DNA of 64,000 nt from Streptomyces sp. NBC_00223 (GTDB taxonomy: Bacteria > Actinomycetota > Actinomycetes > Streptomycetales > Streptomycetaceae): assembly GCF_036199905.1 (NCBI RefSeq), contig NZ_CP108109.1, positions 5,827,501 through 5,891,500 on the forward strand. Reading direction: 5' to 3'. This document shows, piece after piece, positions 17,506 through 26,219 of the stretch (position 1 is the first letter of the stretch; each line of letters opens with the position of its first letter). Under the pieces are notes generated by a model. That model did no database searches. It had not been told where the DNA came from and saw nothing but the letters and a program-made list of their open reading frames with translations. The translations under genes were made by a program, and so were the position numbers.

Positions 17506-18372
17506 ATGGCCGCGGCACCGACCCGTACGGCGCCACGCCCGCAGGAGGGGACGCCGGTCGGTCTCGCCCTCGTCCGGGACGCGGAGGTCCTCGGTACCGA
17601 GCCCTTCTTCCACGAGTTCATCGCGGGTATGGAACGCGTGCTCGCGCCGCTCGGTGTGCCGGTGCTGCTCCAGGTCGTCGCCACGGTACGGCAGGCGAGC
17701 GACCGGATGCGGGCCTGGGCGCAGCGCGGCCAGGTGCAGGGCATGATCCTGATCGATCTGCTCCCCGGTGACGAACGCGTCGAGCTGGTCAAGCGGTTGG
17801 GCATGCCGACCGTCGTCATCGGGGACCCGGTCACCGCGGGCGGGCTGCCGGCGGTGTGGACGCAGGACGAGGTCGCCATGCGCGATGTCGTCACCGAACT
17901 GGCCGCCGCGGGCCACACCCACCTCGGCCATGTCGCCGGCCCGGCGCAGATGGCGCACACGATCATCCGGCGCCGCACCTTCGAGGAGGTCGCGGCGGAA
18001 CTCGGCGTCCGCACGGCGACCTTCGACGGCGACTACTCCGAGGCGGCGGGCGTGCGCGCCCTCGGCGCCCTCGCGGAGCTGGCGGACCGGCCGACCGCGC
18101 TGGTCTTCGACAACGACGTCATGGCGCTCGGCGCCCAGCACGAGGCGGGCCGCCTCGGGCTGGCGGTCCCGGCCGATCTCTTCCTCGTCGCCTGGGACGA
18201 CTCGGCGCTGTGCCAACTGGCCGTTCCCCCGCTCAGCGCCGTCAGCCACGATGTCCAGGAGCTGGGCGAGCTGGCCGGGAACGTACTGGCCGAGGCCCTG
18301 GCGGAGGACACCGCGGTCCCGGCCGGACCCCGTACGGTCAAGGCCGCGCCCGCCCGGCTTGTCGTCCGGTAG
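17506..18372 (+). CDS. LacI-type ligand-binding protein lacking a DNA-binding domain
   Basis: This 288-residue protein starts at ATG 17506, five bases after GAGGAGG. After a 17-residue tail it goes directly into a periplasmic-binding-protein-like sensor (VGLALVRDAEVLGTEPFFHE) and ends with the usual LacI segments FLVAWDDSALCQLAVPPLSAV and ARLVVR. LacI repressors normally have about 60 preceding residues with a helix-turn-helix; only 78 bp separate this start from the divergent ROK gene, so none can be encoded there. It may be an accessory sugar sensor for the ROK repressor or a degenerate repressor. No signal peptide is present, so it is cytoplasmic. Confidence 0.8.
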   Translation: MAAAPTRTAPRPQEGTPVGLALVRDAEVLGTEPFFHEFIAGMERVLAPLGVPVLLQVVATVRQASDRMRAWAQRGQVQGMILIDLLPGDERVELVKRLGMPTVVIGDPVTAGGLPAVWTQDEVAMRDVVTELAAAGHTHLGHVAGPAQMAHTIIRRRTFEEVAAELGVRTATFDGDYSEAAGVRALGALAELADRPTALVFDNDVMALGAQHEAGRLGLAVPADLFLVAWDDSALCQLAVPPLSAVSHDVQELGELAGNVLAEALAEDTAVPAGPRTVKAAPARLVVR

Positions 18373-18381
18373 CGCTTTCAT

Positions 18382-18394
18382 AGATTACTAATCT
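18382..18394. promoter_or_regulatory. AGATTA-C-TAATCT operator and promoter region of the sugar ABC operon
   Basis: A perfect 13-bp palindrome AGATTACTAATCT lies ten bases after the LacI-like gene and about 206 bp before the substrate-binding protein start. A TTGACT -35-like element follows at 18401-18406, so the palindrome sits just upstream of or against the promoter. It shares ATTAxTAATCT with 16043-16053. The adjacent ROK repressor is the obvious candidate to bind it. The region 18410-18600 is probably a 5' leader. Confidence 0.6.
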
Positions 18395-18600
18395 TTGTTA
18401 TTGACTTCGGGGTTGGCGTCGTAGACGCTGTGTGCCGAGCACCACGTACCCACGTACACCGGTGTGCCATCGGCAACCGCCCGGGACACCCTCCCCGGCG
18501 CGTTTCAGCTCGTCGTTCCCCACACCGCCACAGGCCGATCGTCGAGATCGACGCGCTGTCACCTCGTCCTGCCCCGAAGCAGCAGAACAAAGGAAAAACC

Positions 18601-19914
18601 ATGGACCACCGCACCAGGTCACGGGCCGTGCGCGTAGTGGCCGCGTCCGTCGTCAGCGCCCTCGCCCTCGCCGTAGGCGGCTGCGGCACGAGCGGCGACT
18701 CGGCGAACGGCACCGGCAGCAGCAACTCGATCGATGTCGTCACCCGCTGGTCGGCCGGCAACACCGCGGCGGCGGCGCAGGCGGGCGTCTTCAAGGCGTT
18801 CACCACGGAGACCGGCGTCAAGGTCAACTCCACCGACGGCCTGGAGACCATCGACGACCAGGTGGAGAACGCCGTGGCGGCCGGCAAGTCCCCCGACCTG
18901 GTGATCGTCAACCTCTACGACAAGACGCTCGGCTGGCTGGACGCCGGTGTCACCGTCCCGGTCGACGACTACCTCAAGGAGTGGGGCCTCGCCGACAAGG
19001 TGAAGCCCGCCGCGCTCAATGAGTGGCGGGTCGGCGGCAAGCCCGACGGCAAGCTCCAGGGCCTGCCGTTCTCCGGGTTCAGCTGGCCGCTCTGGTACAA
19101 CACCGACCTGCTCGAGCAGGCCGGCGTCGACAAGATCCCGACCACCACCGACGAGCTGATCGACGCCGCCAAGAAGCTGCGCGCCAAGGGCGTCCAGCCG
19201 CTCACGGTCGGCGGCAACGACTGGACCGGCCAGAAGCTCTTCTACCAGATCGCCGAGTCCTTCACGGACGCCGCGACCATGGAGAAGGTCATGCAGAGCG
19301 GCGGCTACTGCGCCACCCCGTCCGTGATGCAGGGCATCGAGCTCTTCACCCAGCTGCGTGACGCCAAGGTCTTCGCCGACAGCGCGGCCGGCCTGAACGC
19401 CGACGCGATGTACGCGGCCTACTACTCCGGCAAGGCCGCGATCATGTCCGCGGGCTCCTGGGCCTACACCGACGCCAAGAAGTCCGGCACCGGCGTCGAG
19501 ACGCACACCACGCTCGGCGGGCTGCCGCTGCCCGCCGGCTCGGTCTACAAGAACCCCACCGCCTTCCAGGGCTTCACCGGTGTCGGCTTCATGATCACCA
19601 AGCGCGGTGCGTCGAAGGACCGTATCGACAACGTGCGCAAGCTCATCACCTCCTTCTACAAGGACGCGGCCGTCGGTGACTTCGTGAAGGACGCGAGCAT
19701 CCTGCCGCCCACCGCCGGCGACTTCTCGCAGTACGCCACAGACCCGCTGCTGTCCCAGTCGATCAAGCTCGACGGCACGGTGGACTACGCCGTGGTGCCC
19801 GACGTGTGGATCGGCTCCGCGTCCGACCCGATCATCCAGGTCCTGACCGGGGCGTACGGAAAGTCCTCCGCCGACAAGATCTGCAAGGGCCTCGACGACG
19901 CCACCAAGAGCTGA
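18601..19914 (+). CDS. Sugar ABC transporter substrate-binding lipoprotein
   Basis: A 437-residue extracellular solute-binding protein (family 1). A lipoprotein signal with lipobox VGGC puts the lipidated Cys at residue 28. The mature part shows typical segments: TRWSAGNTAAAAQAGVFKAF, GLPFSGFSWPLWYNTDLLEQAG and TAFQGFTGVGFMITKRG. It delivers an oligosaccharide or sugar to the two permeases encoded next. Start ATG 18601 was chosen because upstream in-frame sequence has no signal-like character. No ATPase gene is present in the operon, so a shared MsiK-type ATPase encoded elsewhere is expected, as is usual in Streptomyces sugar importers. Confidence 0.92.
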   Translation: MDHRTRSRAVRVVAASVVSALALAVGGCGTSGDSANGTGSSNSIDVVTRWSAGNTAAAAQAGVFKAFTTETGVKVNSTDGLETIDDQVENAVAAGKSPDLVIVNLYDKTLGWLDAGVTVPVDDYLKEWGLADKVKPAALNEWRVGGKPDGKLQGLPFSGFSWPLWYNTDLLEQAGVDKIPTTTDELIDAAKKLRAKGVQPLTVGGNDWTGQKLFYQIAESFTDAATMEKVMQSGGYCATPSVMQGIELFTQLRDAKVFADSAAGLNADAMYAAYYSGKAAIMSAGSWAYTDAKKSGTGVETHTTLGGLPLPAGSVYKNPTAFQGFTGVGFMITKRGASKDRIDNVRKLITSFYKDAAVGDFVKDASILPPTAGDFSQYATDPLLSQSIKLDGTVDYAVVPDVWIGSASDPIIQVLTGAYGKSSADKICKGLDDATKS

Positions 19915-20080
19915 GCGGCCGACCGCGCAGCTCCCGTGCGGAGGCCGCCGCACCACGGCGGCCCCCGCACGGCCCGTGCCCGTAGCACCGCTCCGGCACC
20001 GCTCCGGCACCGGTCCGGCACCCGCCCGTCCCGCGCTCTCCCGCACCGCCAGTCCTTCTCCGGCCGAAAGAAACAGTTCC

Positions 20081-21043
20081 ATGTCATTGACCAGCACGCC
20101 GGCCGCCACCCGCGCCGCGCCTGAGCCCGCGCCGCCGGCCGCCCGCCGCCGCGGACGGCGCCGCGGCGGCCTGAACACCCCCCGTCTGCTCTGGCTGACG
20201 GTCCCGTCCCTGGTGTGGTTCGCCGTCTTCTCGGTAGGGCCGCTGGTGGCGATGTTCGTCATCGCCACCATGCGGTGGAAGGGCCTCATCTACGACCCCG
20301 CCTATGTCGGCACCGACAACATCCGGCATGTCTTCGGCGACCCGCTCTTCCACGACGCACTGCGCAACAGCGCGGTGCAGGTCGCCGTCGTCATCCCGGT
20401 GATGATCCCGCTGGCCTTCATGCTCGGCTACCACCTGAGCACCAAACCGCGCGGCTACCGGCTGCTGTCCGTGCTGTACTTCTCGCCGGGCCTGATCTCC
20501 ATCTCCATCACCGGCATGATCTTCTACGGGGTGCTGTCGCCGAACGGCGGTACCAACGGCCTGCTGAACGCGATGGGTCTGGACTCGCTCGCCCGCTCCT
20601 GGCTCGCCGATCCCAGCACCGCCCTGCCCAGCCTGATCGCCATCGACCTGTGGCGCGGCGTCGGCTGGACCGCCGTGCTGTTCGCCTCCCGACTGGCGAG
20701 CGTCCCCGGCGAGGTGATCGAGGCGGCCAGGATCGACGGCGCCGGACGCTTCCGCATCATGTGGCAGATCACGTTCCCGATGGTCAAGGACTACGTCCGC
20801 ACTCTGACGATGCTGCAGTTCCTGTGGACGCTGTTCACCTCCGCCGCACTGATCCTGCTGCTCACCAAGGGCGGTCCCGGCACCTCGTCCACCACCTTGT
20901 CCTACCTGGTGTACGAGAAGGCGTTCTCGCAGAGCGACCTCGGCTACAGCCAGGTCGTCGGCGTCGTCCTGCTGCTGGTCGGGGTGGCCGGGATGCTGCT
21001 GATCCGCGCGCTGATGCGCAGCCCCTTGGAGAAGATCCGATGA
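20081..21043 (+). CDS. Sugar ABC transporter permease (MalF/LacF type)
   Basis: A 320-residue inner-membrane permease with an Arg/Pro-rich cytoplasmic N-terminus and six predicted membrane helices, starting LLWLTVPSLVWFAVFSVGPLV. The EAA loop that contacts the ATPase reads EAARIDGAGRFRIMWQITFP. The stop overlaps the start of the second permease (ATGA), indicating coupled synthesis of the heterodimeric channel. A long 166-bp space separates it from the binding-protein gene, allowing higher expression of the latter. Confidence 0.92.
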   Translation: MSLTSTPAATRAAPEPAPPAARRRGRRRGGLNTPRLLWLTVPSLVWFAVFSVGPLVAMFVIATMRWKGLIYDPAYVGTDNIRHVFGDPLFHDALRNSAVQVAVVIPVMIPLAFMLGYHLSTKPRGYRLLSVLYFSPGLISISITGMIFYGVLSPNGGTNGLLNAMGLDSLARSWLADPSTALPSLIAIDLWRGVGWTAVLFASRLASVPGEVIEAARIDGAGRFRIMWQITFPMVKDYVRTLTMLQFLWTLFTSAALILLLTKGGPGTSSTTLSYLVYEKAFSQSDLGYSQVVGVVLLLVGVAGMLLIRALMRSPLEKIR

Positions 21044-21945
21044 CCGTCCGCACCCCCTCGCCCCCCTCGCCCTCCCGCGCCCCCGTGCGGAGCCCCCAAC
21101 GCGCCCGCCTCGTACGGCGCTCCCGGCGGCGCGGCGCGGGACTGCTCGCCATTCCGCTGTCCTGGCTGTACGCGCTGGTGCTCGCGGTGCCGCTCTACTA
21201 CCTCGTGGTCAGCGCCCTCAAGACCAACATCGAGATCTTCAACCACCCCTTCGCGTTGCCCGAGCACTGGCTGTGGCACAACTTCCGCACCTCCTGGCAG
21301 ACCGCGGACCTCGGGCAGGCCCTGCTGAACTCGCTGCTGATCTCCGCGGTCGCGATCGTGCTGACCCTCGGTCTCGCGCTGCCCGCGGCCTTCGCGCTCG
21401 CCCGGCTGGACAACCGGCTCTCGCGGCTGGTCACCGGGGCCTTCTCGGTGGGCTTCCTGATCCCGCCGTTCGCGGCGCTGATCCCCACGGTCATCCTGGC
21501 GATCAAAATGGACATGTTCTACACGCGTGAGTTCCAGATGCTCTTCCTGCCGGCCAGCGCGCTGCCGCTGTCGGTGCTCCTGCTCACCCAGTTCATGCGG
21601 ACCGTGCCGACGGCCCTGGTGGAGTCCGCGGCGCTCGACGGCGCGGGCAACTGGCGGCTGCTGGTCAATGTGTTCATCCCCATCGCCATGCCCGGCGTGG
21701 TGAGCGTGGCGATCCTGCAACTGCTCACGTTCTGGAACGAGTACCTCTTCTCACTGACCATCACCGGCACCGGACCCGATGTCCGCACCGTCCAAGTGGC
21801 ACTGCCCACGCTGATCTCCGACTCGACCGACTTCGGTGTGCTCACCGCCGGCACGGTACTGACCCTGCTGCCGGTGTACGTCGCCTATTCGCTGGCGAGC
21901 CGCCGTATGCAGGAAGCACTCACCGCGGGGGCGGTCAAGGGATGA
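21040..21945 (+). CDS. Sugar ABC transporter permease (MalG/LacG type)
   Basis: A 301-residue permease forming the second half of the channel. Six membrane helices follow a basic N-terminus. The segment YYLVVSALKTNIEIFNHPFALP is typical of MalG-like permeases, and the EAA loop reads ESAALDGAGNWRLLVNVFIP. Its start and stop both overlap neighbouring genes by four bases (ATGA), so it is tightly coupled to the first permease and to the beta-mannosidase. Confidence 0.92.
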   Translation: MTVRTPSPPSPSRAPVRSPQRARLVRRSRRRGAGLLAIPLSWLYALVLAVPLYYLVVSALKTNIEIFNHPFALPEHWLWHNFRTSWQTADLGQALLNSLLISAVAIVLTLGLALPAAFALARLDNRLSRLVTGAFSVGFLIPPFAALIPTVILAIKMDMFYTREFQMLFLPASALPLSVLLLTQFMRTVPTALVESAALDGAGNWRLLVNVFIPIAMPGVVSVAILQLLTFWNEYLFSLTITGTGPDVRTVQVALPTLISDSTDFGVLTAGTVLTLLPVYVAYSLASRRMQEALTAGAVKG

Positions 21946-24500
21946 CACTCACCACGCAAACGACCACGCCCGCCGCCACCCGGCTCGACCTCGGCGGCGA
22001 ATGGGAACTGACCTGGTCGGGCGGCCCGCACGACGCCCCCGACGCCATCCGGACGGCGGCTGTGCGCGCCCAGGTGCCCGGCGAGGTGCACACGGCCCTG
22101 CTCGCCGCCGGCCTGCTCGCCGATCCCGACGCCGGGTGGGGCGAACTGGCACAGACCTGGGTCGGCCACTCCCAATGGACCTACCGCCGCCACTTCTCCT
22201 GGTCACCGACCCCCGGCACCCGCACCGACCTCGTCGCCGACGGCCTCGACACCGTCGCCGAGGTGTACGTCAACGGGCAGCACATCGGCGCCGCGCGGGA
22301 CCAGCACCTGGCCTACCGGTGGCGGGCGGACGACGCCATGCGGCCGGGCGACAACCTCGTCGAGGTGCGCTTCGCCTCGGCCTGGGAAGCCGCCCACGCC
22401 CATGAACGCGCGCACGGCCCGCTGCCCAGCCCGTACGACGAGCCGTACGCGCACGTGCGCAAGGCCGCGGCGAACTTCGGCTGGGACTGGGGGCCGCACT
22501 ACGTCACCGCGGGCATCTGGCGCGACATCCGGCTGGAGACGTACACCGGGCGGATCGAGCATGTACGGCCGCTCGTCCGGCTCACCCCCGACCACAGCGT
22601 GGCCCACCTCACGGCCCATGTGCGCGTCGACGCCCCGGCCGGCTCCCATGTCCGGGTCGAGCTGACCGATCCGGCCGGGCGGCCCGCCGGATCGGCGACG
22701 GGCCCGGTCACCGACGGCGAGGCGGCCCTCGCGCTCACCGTCGACGACCCCGACCTGTGGTGGCCGATCGGCCTCGGCGAGCAGCCCCGCTACGGACTGC
22801 GGGCCGAACTCGTCCACGGCGACGGCGTACTCGACACCGCCGCCGTCCGGCCCGGGCTGCGCTCGGTGGCGGTCGAGGAGGCCCCGGACCCGCTCGGCAC
22901 CCGCTGGGCGCTGGTCGTCAACGGCCGGACCGTACGCGTACGCGGCTACAACTGGATCCCGGACGACACTCTCGCCAGCCGCGCGACGCCCGAACGCGTC
23001 ACCCGGCGGATCGACCAGGCCGTCGCGGGAAACGCCAACCTCCTGCGGGTCTGGGGCGGCGGCCACTTCGCGACCGAGGAGTTCCTCGACGCCTGCGACG
23101 AACGCGGGGTTCTCGTCTGGCACGACTTCCTCTTCGCGTGCGCCGCCTACTGCGAGGACGACGAGACGGCCGAACTGGTCACCGCCGAGGCGGAACAGGC
23201 CGTCGCGCGGATGTCGGCGCACCCCAGTCTCGTGCTCTGGTGCGGCGGCAACGAGACCGTTCTCGGCCGGCACCACTGGGGCTGGGCCGACCAGCTCGGT
23301 ACGCGCGGCTGGGGCGCGGCCTACTACCTGGACGTACTGCCCCGGGTGCTGGCCCGCCTCGACCCGACCCGCCCCTACCTGCCGAACTCGCCCTGGTCGG
23401 GCACCGTCGAGCGCGACCCGCTGGCCGACAGCCACGGCCCCAGCCATCTGTGGGACCCCTGGAACGACGCCGACTACGCGCACTACCGCGACCACGACCC
23501 GTCGTTCGTCGCGGAGATGGGGTGGTGCGGGCCCGCCGCGTGGACCACGCTGACCCGGGTCCTCGACGGTGAGACCCCCGGGCCCGACTCGCCGCTCACC
23601 CGCCACCATCTGCGGGCGATCGACGGCATGCACAAGCTCACCCGCGGCCTCCAGCCGCATGTGCCCACGCCCGGCAACGGCGCCGACTGGCACTTCGCGA
23701 CCCAACTGGTCCAGGCGCGTGCCGTCGCGGCGGGTACCGAGTGGCTGCGCTCCCGCGAGCGCTGCGGCGGGGTCGTCGTATGGCAGCTCAACGACTGCTG
23801 GCCCGCGATCAGTTGGTCGGCGGTCGACAGCGCGGGGATCGAGAAGCCGCTGTGGCACGCGCTGCGGCACGCGTTCGCGCCTCGGCTGGCCACGGTCCAG
23901 CCGGTCCACCCGGGACCGACCCACGACCCGACCGGTGACGGGGGGCTCGTGCTCGCGCTCGTCAACGACTCCGACGGCGACTGGCGGCCCGACGTGCTCG
24001 TCCGGCGGGTCGGGTTCGACGGCCGGGAGCACGCGCGGGCCCGGCTGCGGCCCGACTGCCCGGCCGGGGGTCTGCTGCGGGTGGTCCTCGACCCCGACGT
24101 CGCCCTGCCCGGCGACCCGCGCGCCGAAATGCTCGTCGTGGACGCCGACGGGGTCAGGACCGTCTGGACCTATCGCCCGGACCGGGAGCTGACCCGCCCG
24201 CGGCCCGAGCGCGCGGTCGACCCGGCGGTCGTGGACGGCGCACTCCTGGTGACGGTCACGGCGGTGACCGTGCTGCGGGACGTGTGTGTCTTCGCCGACC
24301 GGCTCGCCGGGCCGCTCGGCGTCGAACCGGCCGAACTGGCCGTGGACAGCGCTCTGGTCACGCTGCTGCCGGGGGAGCGCCATGTCTTCCGGATCACCCG
24401 CCGCGACGGCCTCCCGCTGCCCGGAAACGTGTCCGTCCTCCTCGCCGACGCCCGCGTTCTTGACCTCGCGGTCCGCTCCGCCGAGGAGCTGACCACCTGA
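21942..24500 (+). CDS. GH2 beta-mannosidase
   Basis: This 852-residue cytoplasmic glycoside hydrolase has the GH2 beta-mannosidase architecture: jelly-roll N-terminal domain with NFGWDWGPHYVTAGIWRDI, immunoglobulin-like domain, TIM barrel and C-terminal beta domains. The acid/base is Glu438 in CGGNE and the nucleophile is Glu525 in FVAEMGW. There is no signal peptide, so it acts on imported beta-mannosides brought in by the preceding permeases. Its ATG overlaps the permease stop. The combination makes this a beta-manno-oligosaccharide uptake operon. Confidence 0.92.
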   Translation: MTLTTQTTTPAATRLDLGGEWELTWSGGPHDAPDAIRTAAVRAQVPGEVHTALLAAGLLADPDAGWGELAQTWVGHSQWTYRRHFSWSPTPGTRTDLVADGLDTVAEVYVNGQHIGAARDQHLAYRWRADDAMRPGDNLVEVRFASAWEAAHAHERAHGPLPSPYDEPYAHVRKAAANFGWDWGPHYVTAGIWRDIRLETYTGRIEHVRPLVRLTPDHSVAHLTAHVRVDAPAGSHVRVELTDPAGRPAGSATGPVTDGEAALALTVDDPDLWWPIGLGEQPRYGLRAELVHGDGVLDTAAVRPGLRSVAVEEAPDPLGTRWALVVNGRTVRVRGYNWIPDDTLASRATPERVTRRIDQAVAGNANLLRVWGGGHFATEEFLDACDERGVLVWHDFLFACAAYCEDDETAELVTAEAEQAVARMSAHPSLVLWCGGNETVLGRHHWGWADQLGTRGWGAAYYLDVLPRVLARLDPTRPYLPNSPWSGTVERDPLADSHGPSHLWDPWNDADYAHYRDHDPSFVAEMGWCGPAAWTTLTRVLDGETPGPDSPLTRHHLRAIDGMHKLTRGLQPHVPTPGNGADWHFATQLVQARAVAAGTEWLRSRERCGGVVVWQLNDCWPAISWSAVDSAGIEKPLWHALRHAFAPRLATVQPVHPGPTHDPTGDGGLVLALVNDSDGDWRPDVLVRRVGFDGREHARARLRPDCPAGGLLRVVLDPDVALPGDPRAEMLVVDADGVRTVWTYRPDRELTRPRPERAVDPAVVDGALLVTVTAVTVLRDVCVFADRLAGPLGVEPAELAVDSALVTLLPGERHVFRITRRDGLPLPGNVSVLLADARVLDLAVRSAEELTT

Positions 24501-24507
24501 CCCCGCC

Positions 24508-24542
24508 CGCCGCCCCGGCGGCCCCCTGCCGCCGGGGCGGCG
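24508..24542. terminator. Bidirectional terminator hairpin
   Basis: A 15-bp perfect stem (CGCCGCCCCGGCGGC with its complement) and 5-nt loop lie between the convergent GH2 and aminopeptidase genes, followed on the plus strand by a short T-run (GGTTTTC). Confidence 0.8.
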
Positions 24543-24549
24543 CGGTTTT

Positions 24550-25518
24550 CTAGCTTGTGGCGAAGCGGGTTGTCGCCGTGAGGACCGCCGTCGTTGTCGC
24601 GTCGCCCGACAGGCCGTGGCCCTCCTCGTCGATCAGGACGAGGTCCGCGTCCGGCCATGCCTGAGACAGGTGCCACGCGATGTCCGGGGGGCCGCTGATG
24701 TCCATCCGGCCGTGGACCATCACGCCGGGGATGCCCGCGAGCTTTCCGGCGTCGCGCAGCAGTGCCCCGTCCTCCAGGAAGCCGGCGTGCCGCCAGTAGT
24801 GCGTGACGAGGCGGGCGAAGCGCATCCGGAAGCGCGGGTCGTCGTAGCGGGGATCGGGCCGGTACCCCCGGTGGGTGGACACGTGCACGTCCTCCCAGCG
24901 GCACCACTCCCGCGCCGCCCGTTCCCGTACGGCCGGATCGGGGTCGGCGAGCATCCGCGCGTACGCCTCCACCAGGCTGCCGTCGCGCTCCGGCCCCGGT
25001 ACGGCGTCGCGGAAGCGGGCCCACTCCTCGGGGAAGATCCGCCCCATGTCCCGGGTGACCCACTCCACTTCGCGGCGGGTGGTGTTGGTGACGCTGAAGA
25101 GCACCAACTCGGATACGCGCGCGGAGTGTTGCTCGGCGTAGGCCAACGCGAGGGTCACGCCCCAGGAGCCGCCCATGACCAGCCACTTCTCGATGCCGAG
25201 GTGCCGCCGCAGCAGCTCGATGTCGGTGATCAGACGCGGCGTGGTGTTGACGGCGAGCGAGGTCCCCGGATCGGCGGCGTCCGGCGTGCTCCGCCCGCAC
25301 CCGCGCTGGTCGAGGAGTACGACACGGTACGCCACCGGGTCGAACAGCCGCCGCCAGAACGGCCCCGCGCCGGAACCCGGCCCGCCGTGCAGGACGACGG
25401 CGGGCTTGCCCGCGGGGTTACCGCAGACCTCCCAGTACACGCCGTTGCCGTCGCCGACGTCGAGCATGCCGTGCTCGTACGGCTCGATGGGGGGATAGAG
25501 CTCGGCCATGGGAGACAC
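24550..25518 (-). CDS. pip: Proline iminopeptidase (alpha/beta hydrolase, S33)
   Basis: A 322-residue prolyl aminopeptidase-like hydrolase. Family landmarks are VLHGGPGSGAGPFWRRLFDP, LDQRGCGRSTP, the nucleophile elbow GGSWGVTLALAYAE and the His motif near EEGHGLSG. The length and the N-terminus LYPPIEPYEHGMLDVGDGNG agree well with proline iminopeptidases that release N-terminal proline from peptides in the cytoplasm. It is divergent from the MarR regulator at 25557, with a 38-bp shared control region that suggests regulation by it. Confidence 0.9.
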   Translation of the reverse strand: MSPMAELYPPIEPYEHGMLDVGDGNGVYWEVCGNPAGKPAVVLHGGPGSGAGPFWRRLFDPVAYRVVLLDQRGCGRSTPDAADPGTSLAVNTTPRLITDIELLRRHLGIEKWLVMGGSWGVTLALAYAEQHSARVSELVLFSVTNTTRREVEWVTRDMGRIFPEEWARFRDAVPGPERDGSLVEAYARMLADPDPAVRERAAREWCRWEDVHVSTHRGYRPDPRYDDPRFRMRFARLVTHYWRHAGFLEDGALLRDAGKLAGIPGVMVHGRMDISGPPDIAWHLSQAWPDADLVLIDEEGHGLSGDATTTAVLTATTRFATS

Positions 25519-25534
25519 GTCCTCCTGAGATCTG

Positions 25535-25555
25535 ACAGCGCTGTTATATTACAAC
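25535..25555. promoter_or_regulatory. Operator/promoter between pip and the MarR gene
   Basis: The 38-bp divergent intergenic space holds the perfect palindrome ACAGCGCTGT (25535-25544) and an overlapping near-palindrome GTTATATTACAAC (25543-25555) that also resembles a -10 region. The MarR product probably binds here and controls both genes. The GTG start of the MarR gene directly follows with no visible Shine-Dalgarno, consistent with a leaderless transcript. Confidence 0.5.
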
Positions 25556-25556
25556 C

Positions 25557-26054
25557 GTGAGCGCTCACCCCGACCCGGCCGCCGTCGGCACCCTCCTCCG
25601 CCACGTCCTCGAACTCCTCGACGGCGACGTGGCCAAGCTCTACGAGGAGCAGGGCCTCGCCGAGTACCGCCCCCGCTTCTCCCCGGCCGTACGGGCTCTC
25701 CTGGCCCAAGGTCCGCTCTCGGTAAGCGACTTGGCGGCAGTGGTGGGCGTCACGCACTCGGCCGCGAGCCAGACGGCGGCCCAGATGGCCCGCGCCGGCC
25801 TGGTCACGCACACCCCCGACCCGCGAGACGCCCGCCGCCGACTCGTCGCGCTCACGCCGAAGGCCCATGCGTTGCTGCCGCGGATCGAGGCGGAGTGGGA
25901 CGCGACGGCGGCGGCGATGGCGGCCCTGGACGCCGAACTCTCCATGCCACTCGGAAAGTTGCTGACGGAGGTCGCGGAGGCGGTACACCGCCGCCCGTTC
26001 CGCGACCGCGTCGCGGCGCACCACCGGCCGCAGGCAGCGGCCCCGGCACACTGA
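25557..26054 (+). CDS. MarR family transcriptional regulator
   Basis: A 165-residue winged-helix regulator with GPLSVSDLAAVVGVTHSAASQTAAQMARAG as the helix-turn-helix region and a typical wing (PRDARRRLVALT). Start GTG 25557 lies immediately after the divergent promoter and has no clear ribosome-binding site. It probably regulates itself and the divergent proline iminopeptidase gene. Confidence 0.87.
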   Translation: MSAHPDPAAVGTLLRHVLELLDGDVAKLYEEQGLAEYRPRFSPAVRALLAQGPLSVSDLAAVVGVTHSAASQTAAQMARAGLVTHTPDPRDARRRLVALTPKAHALLPRIEAEWDATAAAMAALDAELSMPLGKLLTEVAEAVHRRPFRDRVAAHHRPQAAAPAH

Positions 26055-26219
26055 CCCGCGGGTCACGCCGGCCGGGCAGGACAAGGAGGCTGGTGTTGCA
26101 GTCGGAAGTCATGACAGGCGGTGATCCGGCCGCCGTCACCAGCACGGATGCGTTCCCGGCCGCATCGCCGTACGCGATGGATGTGACGAACGGCCGACGA
26201 GCGGGCCATTCTGAGCTGC

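Noticed and set aside
16228..18372. A 714-residue protein with the LacI-like sensor as C-terminal domain
   Set aside because: The first 426 codons are antisense to the ROK repressor gene; a strong GAGGAGG before ATG 17506 marks the real start.
22203..24383. 726-codon minus-strand frame opposite the beta-mannosidase
   Set aside because: Mirror frame of a clear GH2 gene with both catalytic Glu motifs; no domain is visible.
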